Shown: positions 39,319 to 47,271 of the stretch, one piece after another | How the letters are laid out: every line of letters begins with the position of its first letter | Numbering within the stretch: the first letter of the stretch is position 1 | NCBI GenBank assembly: GCA_963795555.1 | Contig: CAWCHZ010000002.1 | Span: forward strand, 992,001-1,056,000 | Source of the DNA: CAWCHZ01 sp963795555 | GTDB taxonomy: Bacteria; Actinomycetota; Thermoleophilia; Solirubrobacterales; Solirubrobacteraceae | DNA: 64,000 bases | Reading direction: 5' to 3' | The notes under the pieces: generated by a model | Told to the model about the DNA's origin: nothing | What the model saw: only the letters and a program-made list of their open reading frames with translations | Database searches by the model: none | Made by a program: the position numbers and the translations under genes

Positions 39319-40344
39319 TCAGCTGGCCAGGAACGCGTTCAGCGTCCGCCGGTCGGCGTTGAGCACCACGCGTGGGATCGGCGCGAAGTCAAGCGCCGGC
39401 CCGAACTTCTGGCCCGTCGAGATCGCGTACTGGATGAAGTTCGCCAGCAGCGACTTGTTGGGGCTTCCAAGCGGCACGATCACATAGGTGAACGTGGACA
39501 GCGGGTAGGCGTTCTTGTACTTGCGCGAGGGGTTGACGATGTGCATCTCGTTGCTCCCCGGCACGCGCTTGACCGACTTCGCCGCCGCCGAGATGTTGCC
39601 CAGGTTCGGATACTCGAAGCGACCCGCGGCATTGCGCAGCGCGGCCACGTTGAGCCCGTGGGTGATGATGTAGGCGGCGGAGATGTAGCCGATCGAGCCG
39701 TTGGTCGACTGCACCACGGCGGTGACGCCCGCGTTGCCCTTGCCACCGGTGCCGGCGGGGAAGCTGACCGCGGTGCCGAAGCCAACCTGTGATGCCCACG
39801 ACCGGCTCACCCGCGAGAGGTAGTCGGTGAACGCGTAGGTGTCGCCGGACCCATCGCTGCGGAACACCGGCGTGATCTTCAGGTTGGGCAGCCGGACGCC
39901 CTTGTTGAGGGCCCGGATGCGACGATCGTTCCAGTTGGTGACCTGCCCCAGGTAGATCTGCGCAACCACCGGCCCGGACAGCCTCAGCCGGTGAACGCCG
40001 TTGATGTTGAACGCCACGCCGGTGGCGGTCAGCGCCCAGGGAAGCTGAACGCAGTTGTGGCATGCGGCGGCCTGCGCCGGCGAGAGCGGAGCATCCGAAG
40101 CGCCGAAGTCCACGGTGCGAGCGGAGATCTGGGCGATGCCGGCGCCCGATCCCACGGAGCCATAGGTCACCGTGATGCCGGTCCGCGACTGGTAGTCGAG
40201 GCTCCAGTTGGTCATCAGCGGGGTGATCAGCGTGGACCCCGCGCCGACCAGGCCGCTCGCCGCCTGGGCGCTCGGAGCCAGCCCGGCCGTCATTGTTAAG
40301 ATCGCCGCCACGGTGGCGAGACCCAGCAGCCTTTTGCGCTTCAA
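39319..40344 (-). CDS. pstS: Phosphate ABC transporter substrate-binding protein
   Basis: A 341-residue secreted protein. The TTG at 40344 is preceded by GGAGGAA at ideal spacing and gives KRKRLLGLATVAAILTMTAGLAPSAQA, a Sec signal peptide without a lipobox. GAGSTLITPLMTNWSLDYQ, VDFGASDAPLSPAQ, FRSDGSGDTYAFTDYLS and STNGSIGYISAAY are PstS phosphate-binding motifs. It is divergent from pstCAB and shares the PHO-box region with them. Confidence 0.93.
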   Translation of the reverse strand: MKRKRLLGLATVAAILTMTAGLAPSAQAASGLVGAGSTLITPLMTNWSLDYQSRTGITVTYGSVGSGAGIAQISARTVDFGASDAPLSPAQAAACHNCVQLPWALTATGVAFNINGVHRLRLSGPVVAQIYLGQVTNWNDRRIRALNKGVRLPNLKITPVFRSDGSGDTYAFTDYLSRVSRSWASQVGFGTAVSFPAGTGGKGNAGVTAVVQSTNGSIGYISAAYIITHGLNVAALRNAAGRFEYPNLGNISAAAKSVKRVPGSNEMHIVNPSRKYKNAYPLSTFTYVIVPLGSPNKSLLANFIQYAISTGQKFGPALDFAPIPRVVLNADRRTLNAFLAS

Positions 40345-40408
40345 GTGTTCCTCCTGGCTGAAGTCGGTTATGAGCACGGCGTAGCATCACGGTCGGCCCC
40401 GCGACACC

Positions 40409-40452
40409 TGTTTTAATGTTGTGAACGCTGTTGTGAAGGTCATGTAACACCT
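40409..40452. promoter_or_regulatory. PHO-type box upstream of pstS
   Basis: Four repeats spaced 11-12 nt: TGTTTTAATGT, TGTGAACGCTG, TTGTGAAGGTC, ATGTAACACCT. Direct repeats with one-turn spacing and TGTGAAC cores are typical of sites bound by PhoP/PhoB. They begin 65 bp upstream of the pstS TTG, consistent with activation under phosphate limitation. Confidence 0.7.
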
Positions 40453-40486
40453 AATTGCACGCGGGGCTCGAACACCGCTTTCACAT

Positions 40487-40571
40487 TTGTGTAAATGGTG
40501 TAAAGCGCGAGGGGCTTGGCTTGCTTGTGGGTGGGAGGCTCGGGCTGCCTGTGTTAATTTTGTGAACGCCC
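40487..40571. promoter_or_regulatory. PHO-type boxes upstream of pstC
   Basis: TGTGTTAATTT (40550-40560) and TGTGAACGCCC (40561-40571) form an exact 11-nt direct repeat 37 bp before pstC. Further upstream GTGTAAA occurs at 40489 and 40498 with a flanking TTTCACA. The same region lies between the divergent pstS and pstCAB. Confidence 0.6.
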
Positions 40572-40607
40572 GGCAGAGCCAGCGGGATCGCCGTTACGCT
40601 GCGCACG

Positions 40608-41579
40608 ATGAGCGCCAGCGTGGCAGCCCTACGTCGCTTCGCGAGCGGTCCGCGATCGCTCGACCGCTTCGCCGACGGCGCGCTCTACGGCATCTGCTCG
40701 CTGGCCGCGCTGGTGGCGGTCACGGTGCTGCTGCTGATCGCCTACCAGCTGGTGCACGGTGCGAGCCTGTCGCTGTCGAAGTTCGGCCTGGGCTTCCTGG
40801 GGCACACGACCTGGAAGCCCAATTTCAACCTCTTCGGCGCCGGGGTGCTGCTCTACGGCACGGCGGTCAGCTCGGCGATGGCGCTCGCGCTGGCGACGCC
40901 GATCGGCATCGCGATCGGGCTCTATCTGAGCCTGCTCGCCCCGCGCCGGCTGAGCGCCGTGGTCGGCCCGCTCGTCGAGATGCTGGCGGCGGTGCCAAGC
41001 GTGATCGTCGGCTTCTGGGGCATCCTCGTGCTCGGGCCCTTCCTGCACTCGCACCTCGAGCCCGTGCTGCACGGAGCGCTCGGCTTCCTGCCGGTGTTTG
41101 GCAGCCAGTCGACGACCGGCAACGTGATGTTCAGCGCGGGCCTCGTGCTGACCCTGATGGTCGTGCCGATCATCGCCTCGATCAGCCGCGACTTATTCCT
41201 CACGGTCCCGCGCGAGCTGCAGGACGGCGCGACGGCGCTCGGCGCGACGCGCTGGGAGGTCGTGCGTGGCGTGGTGCTGCCCTCAGCCGCGTCGGGCGTG
41301 GCCGCGGCGGCCTTCCTGGCGCTCGGGCGCGCGCTTGGCGAGGCGATCGCCGTCACGCAGGTGATTGGGGCAGGCACGGCCATTCACGCGTCGCTGTTCA
41401 CCACGGGCGACACGCTTGCCAGCCGCATCGCCGAGCAGTTCCAGGGGGCTTCGACCAAGCTGCTCACCTCCTCGCTGTTCTACCTCGGCCTGATCCTGCT
41501 GGTCATCGGCCTGCTCGCGAACATCTGCGCGCAGCTGATCGCCCGGCGCTTCAGCCGTCAGCAGCTCTTGGCGCGATGA
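40608..41579 (+). CDS. pstC: Phosphate ABC transporter permease
   Basis: A 323-residue membrane protein with six predicted helices. FGAGVLLYGTAVSSAMALALATPIGIAIGLYLS, LVEMLAAVPSVIVGFWGILVLGPFL (PstC-type) and VPRELQDGATALGATRWEVVRGVVLPSAASGV (EAA loop) identify it. ATG 40608 follows the PHO boxes. The stop overlaps pstA. Confidence 0.92.
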   Translation: MSASVAALRRFASGPRSLDRFADGALYGICSLAALVAVTVLLLIAYQLVHGASLSLSKFGLGFLGHTTWKPNFNLFGAGVLLYGTAVSSAMALALATPIGIAIGLYLSLLAPRRLSAVVGPLVEMLAAVPSVIVGFWGILVLGPFLHSHLEPVLHGALGFLPVFGSQSTTGNVMFSAGLVLTLMVVPIIASISRDLFLTVPRELQDGATALGATRWEVVRGVVLPSAASGVAAAAFLALGRALGEAIAVTQVIGAGTAIHASLFTTGDTLASRIAEQFQGASTKLLTSSLFYLGLILLVIGLLANICAQLIARRFSRQQLLAR

Positions 41580-42493
41580 GCACGACCGCGCTCTCGATCG
41601 GAGGCATGGGTGACTCGCTCGATCCCGAGCGGCCGCTGACGGCGTCGGGCAACCTGCGCCGGCGCCAGCTCGTCAGCCGGCTCGCCGAGCTCAGCGCAAC
41701 CGCGGCGGCGTTGCTGGCGGTGGGCGTGCTTGGCGTCATCATCTACTCGGTTGCCTCGCGCGGCGCGAGCGCGCTGAGCCTGTCGTTCTTCGTCAAGGAT
41801 CCCCCGATCTTCGGCGGGCCCGGCGGCGGCATCGCGCCGGCGATCGTCGGCACCATCGTGATCGTGGCGCTCGCGACCGCGATCGCGATGCCGCTGGGCG
41901 TGCTGATCGCCCTCTATTTGACCGAGTTCGCCAGGCAGCGTCCCGCGCGCACGATCCGTCTGGTGCTCGACCTGCTCAACGGCCTGCCCTCGATCGTGAT
42001 CGCGCTGTTCTTCTTCGGGCTGATGGTGGCCGGTCATCATCAGAGCGGCTTCGCCGGCTCGCTGGCGCTGGCGCTGATCATGCTGCCGCTGATCGCGCGC
42101 GCCAGCCAGGAGATGCTGCTGCTCGTGCCGCGCACGCTGCGCGAGGCGGCCGAGGCGCTTGGCGTCAGCCACTGGCGATCGGTGTTGACCGTTCTGCTGC
42201 CCAGCGCGCTCGGCGGCATCGTCACCGGCACGGTGCTCGCCGTCGCCCGCGCGGCCGGCGAGACCGCGCCGCTGCTGCTGCTCACCTCGATCGCCGCTCG
42301 CGGCGTATCGCTTGGGGCCGGCCACGCGCTGTCCAACATCCCGGTGCTGATCTTCAACGCCTCCGAGGACGCGGATCCGGCAGGCTACGCCCGCGCGTGG
42401 GGGGCGGCGCTGGTGCTGCTTGTGTTCATCCTGATCGCGGGACTGGGCGCACGTGCGATGCTCGCCCGCAACCGCGCCAAGCTCGGCCGATGA
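41576..42493 (+). CDS. pstA: Phosphate ABC transporter permease
   Basis: A 305-residue membrane protein. ATG 41576 overlaps the pstC TGA. GGIAPAIVGTIVIVALATAIAMPLGVLIALYLTEFA, LLNGLPSIVIALFFFGLMV and VPRTLREAAEALGVSHWRSVLTVLLPSALGGI (EAA loop) are PstA features. It ends overlapping pstB by four bases. Confidence 0.92.
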   Translation: MSTTALSIGGMGDSLDPERPLTASGNLRRRQLVSRLAELSATAAALLAVGVLGVIIYSVASRGASALSLSFFVKDPPIFGGPGGGIAPAIVGTIVIVALATAIAMPLGVLIALYLTEFARQRPARTIRLVLDLLNGLPSIVIALFFFGLMVAGHHQSGFAGSLALALIMLPLIARASQEMLLLVPRTLREAAEALGVSHWRSVLTVLLPSALGGIVTGTVLAVARAAGETAPLLLLTSIAARGVSLGAGHALSNIPVLIFNASEDADPAGYARAWGAALVLLVFILIAGLGARAMLARNRAKLGR

Positions 42494-43461
42494 CCACGCT
42501 CTCGCACAGCGGCGAGGACCTTCCGGTCGACCCCGCCACGGGTCTGCCGGTCGACCCCGCCGGCCTGCCGGCCGAGCACGCCGCGGATGCCGCCGCGGCC
42601 GCGCGGGCGGTGCGCCCGCGCGTGCGGATCAGCACCGAGCGAGCGCCGCGCGTGACCGCCAGCGACGGCGCGCCGCGCGCGGCGGCGCGCCAGGTCGTCT
42701 TCGACATCCAGGACATGGCGGTGTCCTACTCGGGCAGCATCGCCGTCGCGGACGTGTCGCTGAAGATCTACCGCAACCTGATCACCGCGGTGATCGGCCC
42801 GTCGGGGTGTGGCAAGACGACCTTCCTGCGCAGCCTCAACCGGATGAACGACTCGGTCCCGGGGCTGCGCATCGACGGTCGCATCCGCTACCACAGCCAC
42901 GACATCTACGGCAGCGGCGTCGACCGCGTGGAGGTCCGCCGGCGCATCGGGATGGTCTTCCAGCGCCCCAACCCCTTCCCCAAGTCGATCTACGACAACA
43001 TCGCCTGGGCGCCGCGCAACCTCGGCATGCGCGCCGGGCTCGACGAGCGCGTCGAGCGCGCCCTGCGCGCCGCCGCGCTCTGGGACGAGGTCAAGGATCG
43101 CCTGCGCGACAGCGCGCTGGGGCTCTCGGGCGGACAGCAGCAGCGCCTGTGCATCGCGCGCACGATCGCGATCGAGCCCGACGTGCTGCTGCTCGACGAG
43201 CCCGCCTCCGCGCTGGACCCGATCGCCACGACATCGATCGAGGACCTGATGCATACCCTCAAGACGCGCTACACGATCGTGATCGTGACGCACAACATGC
43301 AGCAGGCCGCACGCGTCGCCGACCGCACCGCCTTCTTCAGCCTCGGCGACAGCAGCCGCGGCAGGACGGGCGTGCTGATCGAGTACGACGAGACCGGCAC
43401 GATCTTCACCAACCCGGCCGACCCGCGCACGCGCGACTACGTGACCGGGCGCTTCGGCTAG
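42490..43461 (+). CDS. pstB: Phosphate ABC transporter ATP-binding protein
   Basis: A 323-residue ATPase. Walker A GPSGCGKTTFLRSLNRMND, FQRPNPFPKSIYDNI (PstB-specific), signature LSGGQQQRLCIARTIA, Walker B VLLLDEPASALDP and THNMQQA. The first about 70 residues are an extra Ala/Pro/Asp-rich extension not found in typical 250-260 residue PstB; it contains a 24-bp tandem repeat (LPVDPATG / LPVDPAG). Confidence 0.93.
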   Translation: MTTLSHSGEDLPVDPATGLPVDPAGLPAEHAADAAAAARAVRPRVRISTERAPRVTASDGAPRAAARQVVFDIQDMAVSYSGSIAVADVSLKIYRNLITAVIGPSGCGKTTFLRSLNRMNDSVPGLRIDGRIRYHSHDIYGSGVDRVEVRRRIGMVFQRPNPFPKSIYDNIAWAPRNLGMRAGLDERVERALRAAALWDEVKDRLRDSALGLSGGQQQRLCIARTIAIEPDVLLLDEPASALDPIATTSIEDLMHTLKTRYTIVIVTHNMQQAARVADRTAFFSLGDSSRGRTGVLIEYDETGTIFTNPADPRTRDYVTGRFG

Positions 43462-43539
43462 CCAGGCTGGGGGCGTCGCGCGACCGGGCGGGTTCGGCTA
43501 GCCGTCCCAGCGCGATCGCTAGGGGGCGATCGCTAGGGC
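43443..43539. repeat. Two short tandem duplications at the 3' ends of pstB and the convergent gene
   Basis: GACCGGGCG-TTCGGCTAGCC around the pstB stop recurs 39-40 bp later, with one indel. Next to it GCGATCGCTAGGG repeats with a 14-bp period (43512, 43526), the second copy touching the stop of the convergent zinc-ribbon gene. Confidence 0.8.
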
Positions 43540-44042
43540 GTCGCGATCGACTGGGTCGCGACGTGCTCGAGCAGGGGCTGGCCGCACTGCCAGCAGTAGA
43601 CCGCCCCGCTGCTGTGCGGCGCTCCGCAGGTCGCGCACGCGCCCGCCGTGCCGGACTCCTCGAGGCGCAGGATGCGCTGGACCTCGCTGAGCTCGGCATC
43701 GGCGTCCTGCAGCAGCGCGGCGCGGCGCACCAGCACGTCGATGCGGATGTGGTCACGGATCGCCATCTCGTAGACGAGGCCGCCGAGATCCCACTGCAGC
43801 TCGTTCACACGCGCGCTGAGCTGGTCGCGCCGGCGGCGCAGATCGACGAGCGTCTCGGGCTGCGGTGGCTCGAGCACCACACGACCCTGTGTGGCTCGCG
43901 GACCACCAGGCGCAGCAGCCCTGCCGTTGTCACGGTCGTCGTCGCCAAGGCGCACGTTGTCACGGTCGTCGTCGCCACGGCGCCCGCCGAGGCGTGCGGG
44001 CCGCAGGTTGCGCGCGGCGTCGAGCAGACCCTTGGCGTTCAT
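43533..44042 (-). CDS. Coiled-coil protein with C-terminal zinc ribbon
   Basis: 169 residues. A charged N-terminus contains a repeated GDDDRDN (30-bp DNA repeat). The middle (about 60-130) is a predicted coiled coil (VDLRRRRDQLSARVNELQWDLGGLVYEM...LLQDADAELSEVQRILRLEE). ACATCGAPHSSGAVYCWQCGQPL is a two-knuckle zinc ribbon. The function is unknown; adapter or assembly roles are common for this form. Confidence 0.65.
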   Translation of the reverse strand: MNAKGLLDAARNLRPARLGGRRGDDDRDNVRLGDDDRDNGRAAAPGGPRATQGRVVLEPPQPETLVDLRRRRDQLSARVNELQWDLGGLVYEMAIRDHIRIDVLVRRAALLQDADAELSEVQRILRLEESGTAGACATCGAPHSSGAVYCWQCGQPLLEHVATQSIATP

Positions 44043-44094
44043 GCGCGCGCAGCCCCCGCCGCGTCCAGCAAGCAGATGTCGACCGCGAGCGCCA

Positions 44095-44751
44095 TCACTG
44101 ACCGAAGAAGTTGCCGGTGAACTTGCCGTTCTGATAGCCCGGCCCGCTGCCCTTGCTGCCGACCGACACTACCTTGCCGGGCGCGTGGACATTCTTGTTG
44201 GCCGTGCCCTTGGGGGTGGACGTCAGCGCGGGATTGGTCGAGCCGCCGGCGCTGGTCGATCCGCTGGACCCGGTCGCGCCCGAGCCCGCCGCGCCGGCAC
44301 CGGTCGAGCCGGCAGCGGCGCTCGAGCCCGAGCCGGCGCCCGCGACCGTCACCACCTGCACGCCGGCGTTGCCCCTGGAGCCGGAGCTGGAGCCCGATCG
44401 CCCGATCAGCACGCCGATGCCCATCGCCAGCAGCAGCGTGGCGATGCCCGCGATCAGCGTGCTGTTGGGCGACATGCGCAGCCTGCGAGAGGCTCGCACT
44501 CGCGCCGCGCTCGACTGTCCACGGGCGGCCGACGCGTTGGCGAACGGCAGCCGCACCCCGCTGCGACGCTCGCCGCACTCCACGCAATAGCGCTGATCGG
44601 AAGCAAGCGGAGCGCCGCACTGCGGGCACTGCGCAGCCCCCGTCGCCACCGTCGGCGCCTGGATCGCCGGCGTGTCGCCATGCAGTCTTGATGCTTCGCT
44701 TGGCGCGCCGGCCATGGTCACGTAGTCCTCGGTGCTTGCGGTCGATTCCAT
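44095..44751 (-). CDS. Membrane protein with N-terminal zinc ribbon
   Basis: 218 residues. CPQCGAPLASDQRYCVECG (about 42-60) is a zinc ribbon. TLIAGIATLLLAMGIGVLIG (about 99-118) is one transmembrane helix, followed by a Ser/Gly/Ala-rich extracytoplasmic region and a KFTGNFFGQ end. The zinc ribbon is nearly the same as that of the divergent phosphoesterase, so the genes share a module and an intergenic region. Confidence 0.65.
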   Translation of the reverse strand: MESTASTEDYVTMAGAPSEASRLHGDTPAIQAPTVATGAAQCPQCGAPLASDQRYCVECGERRSGVRLPFANASAARGQSSAARVRASRRLRMSPNSTLIAGIATLLLAMGIGVLIGRSGSSSGSRGNAGVQVVTVAGAGSGSSAAAGSTGAGAAGSGATGSSGSTSAGGSTNPALTSTPKGTANKNVHAPGKVVSVGSKGSGPGYQNGKFTGNFFGQ

Positions 44752-44855
44752 TCACTCACCGATCCCCGCTCGAGCTCGGCCGCGAGCGACTGAAGCGCGC
44801 TGCCAGTCTGGGCAGCGACCGGTGCACCTCAGTATCCGGGCCACGAATTGCGCAG

Positions 44856-44968
44856 TTGTGAAGGAACGGTTATCCGGACGGTCGGTACCGAGTCGTCGTC
44901 GACCTGACGGGTGCGGCAGGGCGGTCGGGCCGGCCGGTGCGGATATCGGCTTTTTCACACCGTGTGAA
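44856..44968. promoter_or_regulatory. Possible PHO-type sites between the zinc-ribbon genes
   Basis: TTGTGAAGG (44856-44864) equals part of the pstS PHO box. TTCACA-CCG-TGTGAA (44954-44968) is a perfect inverted repeat made of the same TGTGAA core, 27 bp upstream of the phosphoesterase start. This links the phosphoesterase to phosphate control by inference. Confidence 0.45.
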
Positions 44969-44994
44969 CCAGCGGCGCGCGAGACTGCCCGTGG

Positions 44995-46743
44995 ATGGCG
45001 AGCGTCTCGACCGATCACGGCCCCCGAGCGGGCGGTCGCGCAACTGCATGCGCGCAGTGCGACGCGCCGCTCGCCCACGACCAGCGCTATTGCGTCGAGT
45101 GCGGGGCGCGCCGCGGGCCGTTGCCGTGGCACGCCGCAGGGCTGCTTGGGGTGGACCCGGTGGGGGCTTCCGACGCGGCACAGCTCGACGCCCCAGCGGA
45201 CGCCATCGCCGACGCCAGGCCGCCCGACGCCGATCAGCTGCGCGCGCGTTGGTTCGAGGGCATCTCGATGCCCACGCCGCGTGCCGCGGCGGTGGCGATC
45301 ATGGGCCTGCTCGCCTTCGGCGTGCTCGTCGGCTCGGCGATCAGCCCGCCCGCTCAGAGCAACGCGGCGCAGACGCTGCTGCTCGCGGTGTCCTCGCCCC
45401 CAGCGGCGGCGAGCAGCCCGAGCACGACCCCGAGCGCGGTCACGGCGCTGGCGCCGCCGACCAGCTCGACAACTCCAGCGAGCCCGCCCCCAGCGCCCAC
45501 CCCGCCGAGCCCGCCGCCCGCGCCGCGCAAGCCGAGCGTGCCGGTCCCCGTCGCGCCACCGTCGCCACGTCCGCCGATCAAGCACGTCTTCCTGATCGTG
45601 CTCTCCGACCACGGCTATCAGGCCGCCTTCGGGACCCCCTCCCCCGCTCCCCCAGGCTCGCCTCCAGCTGCCCCGCCCGATCCATACCTGGCGACCACGC
45701 TGACCGCCCAGGGCGAGCTGCTGCCGAACTACTACGCGGTGACGCAGGGCGCCCTGGCCAACGCGATCGCCCTGATCAGCGGCCAGGGACCCACGCCGCA
45801 GACGGCGAGCGACTGCCCGACGTTCACTGACCTCACCCCCGCGACGATCGGCGCCCAGCAGCAGGTGGCGGGCAGCGGCTGCGTCTATCCCGCGCTCGCC
45901 CACACGCTGCCCGACCAGCTCGCCGCCCTGGGCCTTGCCGCGAAGGCCTACGTCGAGGACATCGGCAACGGCGCTCCGGGCCAGCCGGCAACCTGCCGCC
46001 ATCCCACGCTTGGCGCCGCTGATGGCAATCAGGCCCCAACTGCCGGTGACGCGTACGTGACCTGGCGCAACCCGTTCGTCTACTTCCACTCGCAGGTCGA
46101 CCCGCCGATCGGTGGCGGGCCGGCGGCATGCACGCAGGACGACGTCGGCCTCGATCAGCTCGCCAACGACATCAAGTCACCCGCCACGACGCCGTCCTTC
46201 GCCTACATCGTCCCCAACCGCTGCCACGACGGATCCGAGCAGCCCTGCGCGCCGGGCCAGCCGGCGGGGCTAGCGGCGGCCGACAGCTTCCTGCACACGA
46301 TCGTGCCCGAGATCGAGGCCTCGCCCGGCTACAGGGATGGCGGCCTGATCGCGATCACCTTCGACGAGGCGCCGCAGAGCGGACCGGGCGCGGATCAGAG
46401 CGCCTGCTGCTCGACGCCTCAGTACCCGAACCTGCCCACTCCGGCGCCGACGCAGCCTGCCTCGGGAACGCCCACCACGCCGACAAGCACCGGCACGACC
46501 ACCACCAGCCCGACCTCCTCGACCAGCGGCATCACCCCAACGGGCGGCGGCGGCCGCGTCGGCCTGCTGCTGATCTCGCGCTACATCAAGCCCGGCAGCG
46601 TCGATCAGGCCGACTACAACCACTTCTCGCTGCTGCTGAGCCTCGAGCAGCTGTTCGGCCTACAACCGCTGGGCTACGCCGGCGCCAACGGCCTGCCGGC
46701 GTTCGACAAGCACGTCTACAACGCCTATACGCCGACTGGGTAG
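44995..46743 (+). CDS. Membrane-anchored phosphoesterase with N-terminal zinc ribbon
   Basis: 582 residues. CAQCDAPLAHDQRYCVECG (about 19-37) is a zinc ribbon, AAVAIMGLLAFGVLVGSAI (about 100-118) a transmembrane helix, then a Pro/Ser/Thr linker to about 195. From IKHVFLIVLSDHGYQAAFG the protein is a PF04185-type phosphoesterase (LPNYYAVTQGALANAIALISGQGP, YIVPNRCHDG, GLIAITFDEAPQ, NHFSLLLSLEQLFGL). The family includes acid phosphatases and phospholipase C. A Thr/Ser-rich insertion precedes the last strand. A role in phosphate release fits the pst neighbours. Confidence 0.8.
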   Translation: MASVSTDHGPRAGGRATACAQCDAPLAHDQRYCVECGARRGPLPWHAAGLLGVDPVGASDAAQLDAPADAIADARPPDADQLRARWFEGISMPTPRAAAVAIMGLLAFGVLVGSAISPPAQSNAAQTLLLAVSSPPAAASSPSTTPSAVTALAPPTSSTTPASPPPAPTPPSPPPAPRKPSVPVPVAPPSPRPPIKHVFLIVLSDHGYQAAFGTPSPAPPGSPPAAPPDPYLATTLTAQGELLPNYYAVTQGALANAIALISGQGPTPQTASDCPTFTDLTPATIGAQQQVAGSGCVYPALAHTLPDQLAALGLAAKAYVEDIGNGAPGQPATCRHPTLGAADGNQAPTAGDAYVTWRNPFVYFHSQVDPPIGGGPAACTQDDVGLDQLANDIKSPATTPSFAYIVPNRCHDGSEQPCAPGQPAGLAAADSFLHTIVPEIEASPGYRDGGLIAITFDEAPQSGPGADQSACCSTPQYPNLPTPAPTQPASGTPTTPTSTGTTTTSPTSSTSGITPTGGGGRVGLLLISRYIKPGSVDQADYNHFSLLLSLEQLFGLQPLGYAGANGLPAFDKHVYNAYTPTG

Positions 46744-47111
46744 CTCACGTCGGGATCGAAGCGGTAGCCGAACCCGAAGTGCGTGTGGATGAAGACCCGA
46801 TCGGGCGCTGCGGAGGCGAGCTTGATGCGGACCTTGCGCACGTAGACGTCGACGGAGCGGTCGCGCTTGGGCATCTCCACGCCCCAGACGCGCCGGTAGA
46901 TCGTCTCGCGCGGCAGCACATGCCCGGGCACCGCCGCCAGCACGCTGAACACGGCGAATTCCCGCGGAGTGAGCGGGACGCGGCGATCGCCGATCCGCAG
47001 GACCGGCTCATCGGTACGCCACTCGAACTCGGCGAAGCGCAGCGTCTCGGGCTCCCCGTCGCCGGCCAGCCGGTGGCTCGCGTACGGGGCGGTCCCTTGG
47101 GTCGCAGCCAT
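46725..47111 (-). CDS. OmpR/PhoB-type DNA-binding domain protein without receiver
   Basis: 128 residues. VLRIGDRRVPLTPREFAVFSVLAAVPGHVLPRETIYRRVWG and RDRSVDVYVRKVRIKLASAAPDRVFIHTHFGFGYRF form a complete winged helix of the PhoB type. There is no receiver domain, so it is not controlled by phosphorylation in the usual way. It overlaps the 3' end of the phosphoesterase gene by 19 bases. It could act on local phosphate genes (inference). Confidence 0.82.
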   Translation of the reverse strand: MAATQGTAPYASHRLAGDGEPETLRFAEFEWRTDEPVLRIGDRRVPLTPREFAVFSVLAAVPGHVLPRETIYRRVWGVEMPKRDRSVDVYVRKVRIKLASAAPDRVFIHTHFGFGYRFDPDVSYPVGV

Positions 47112-47271
47112 TCATGCGCACGCTAGGCCGACAGGCCGGTCCCAGTGTTATCAAGCCGAGAACATCTGGTGAAACACTGGTCCGCTACGGTGCGCCGCGT
47201 GTTGATGTCTGCCTGCCGATTGGCGTGGAGCGCGACCGCGTGAGCCACCGCCCCGAGGGCGAGGGCAGCCC

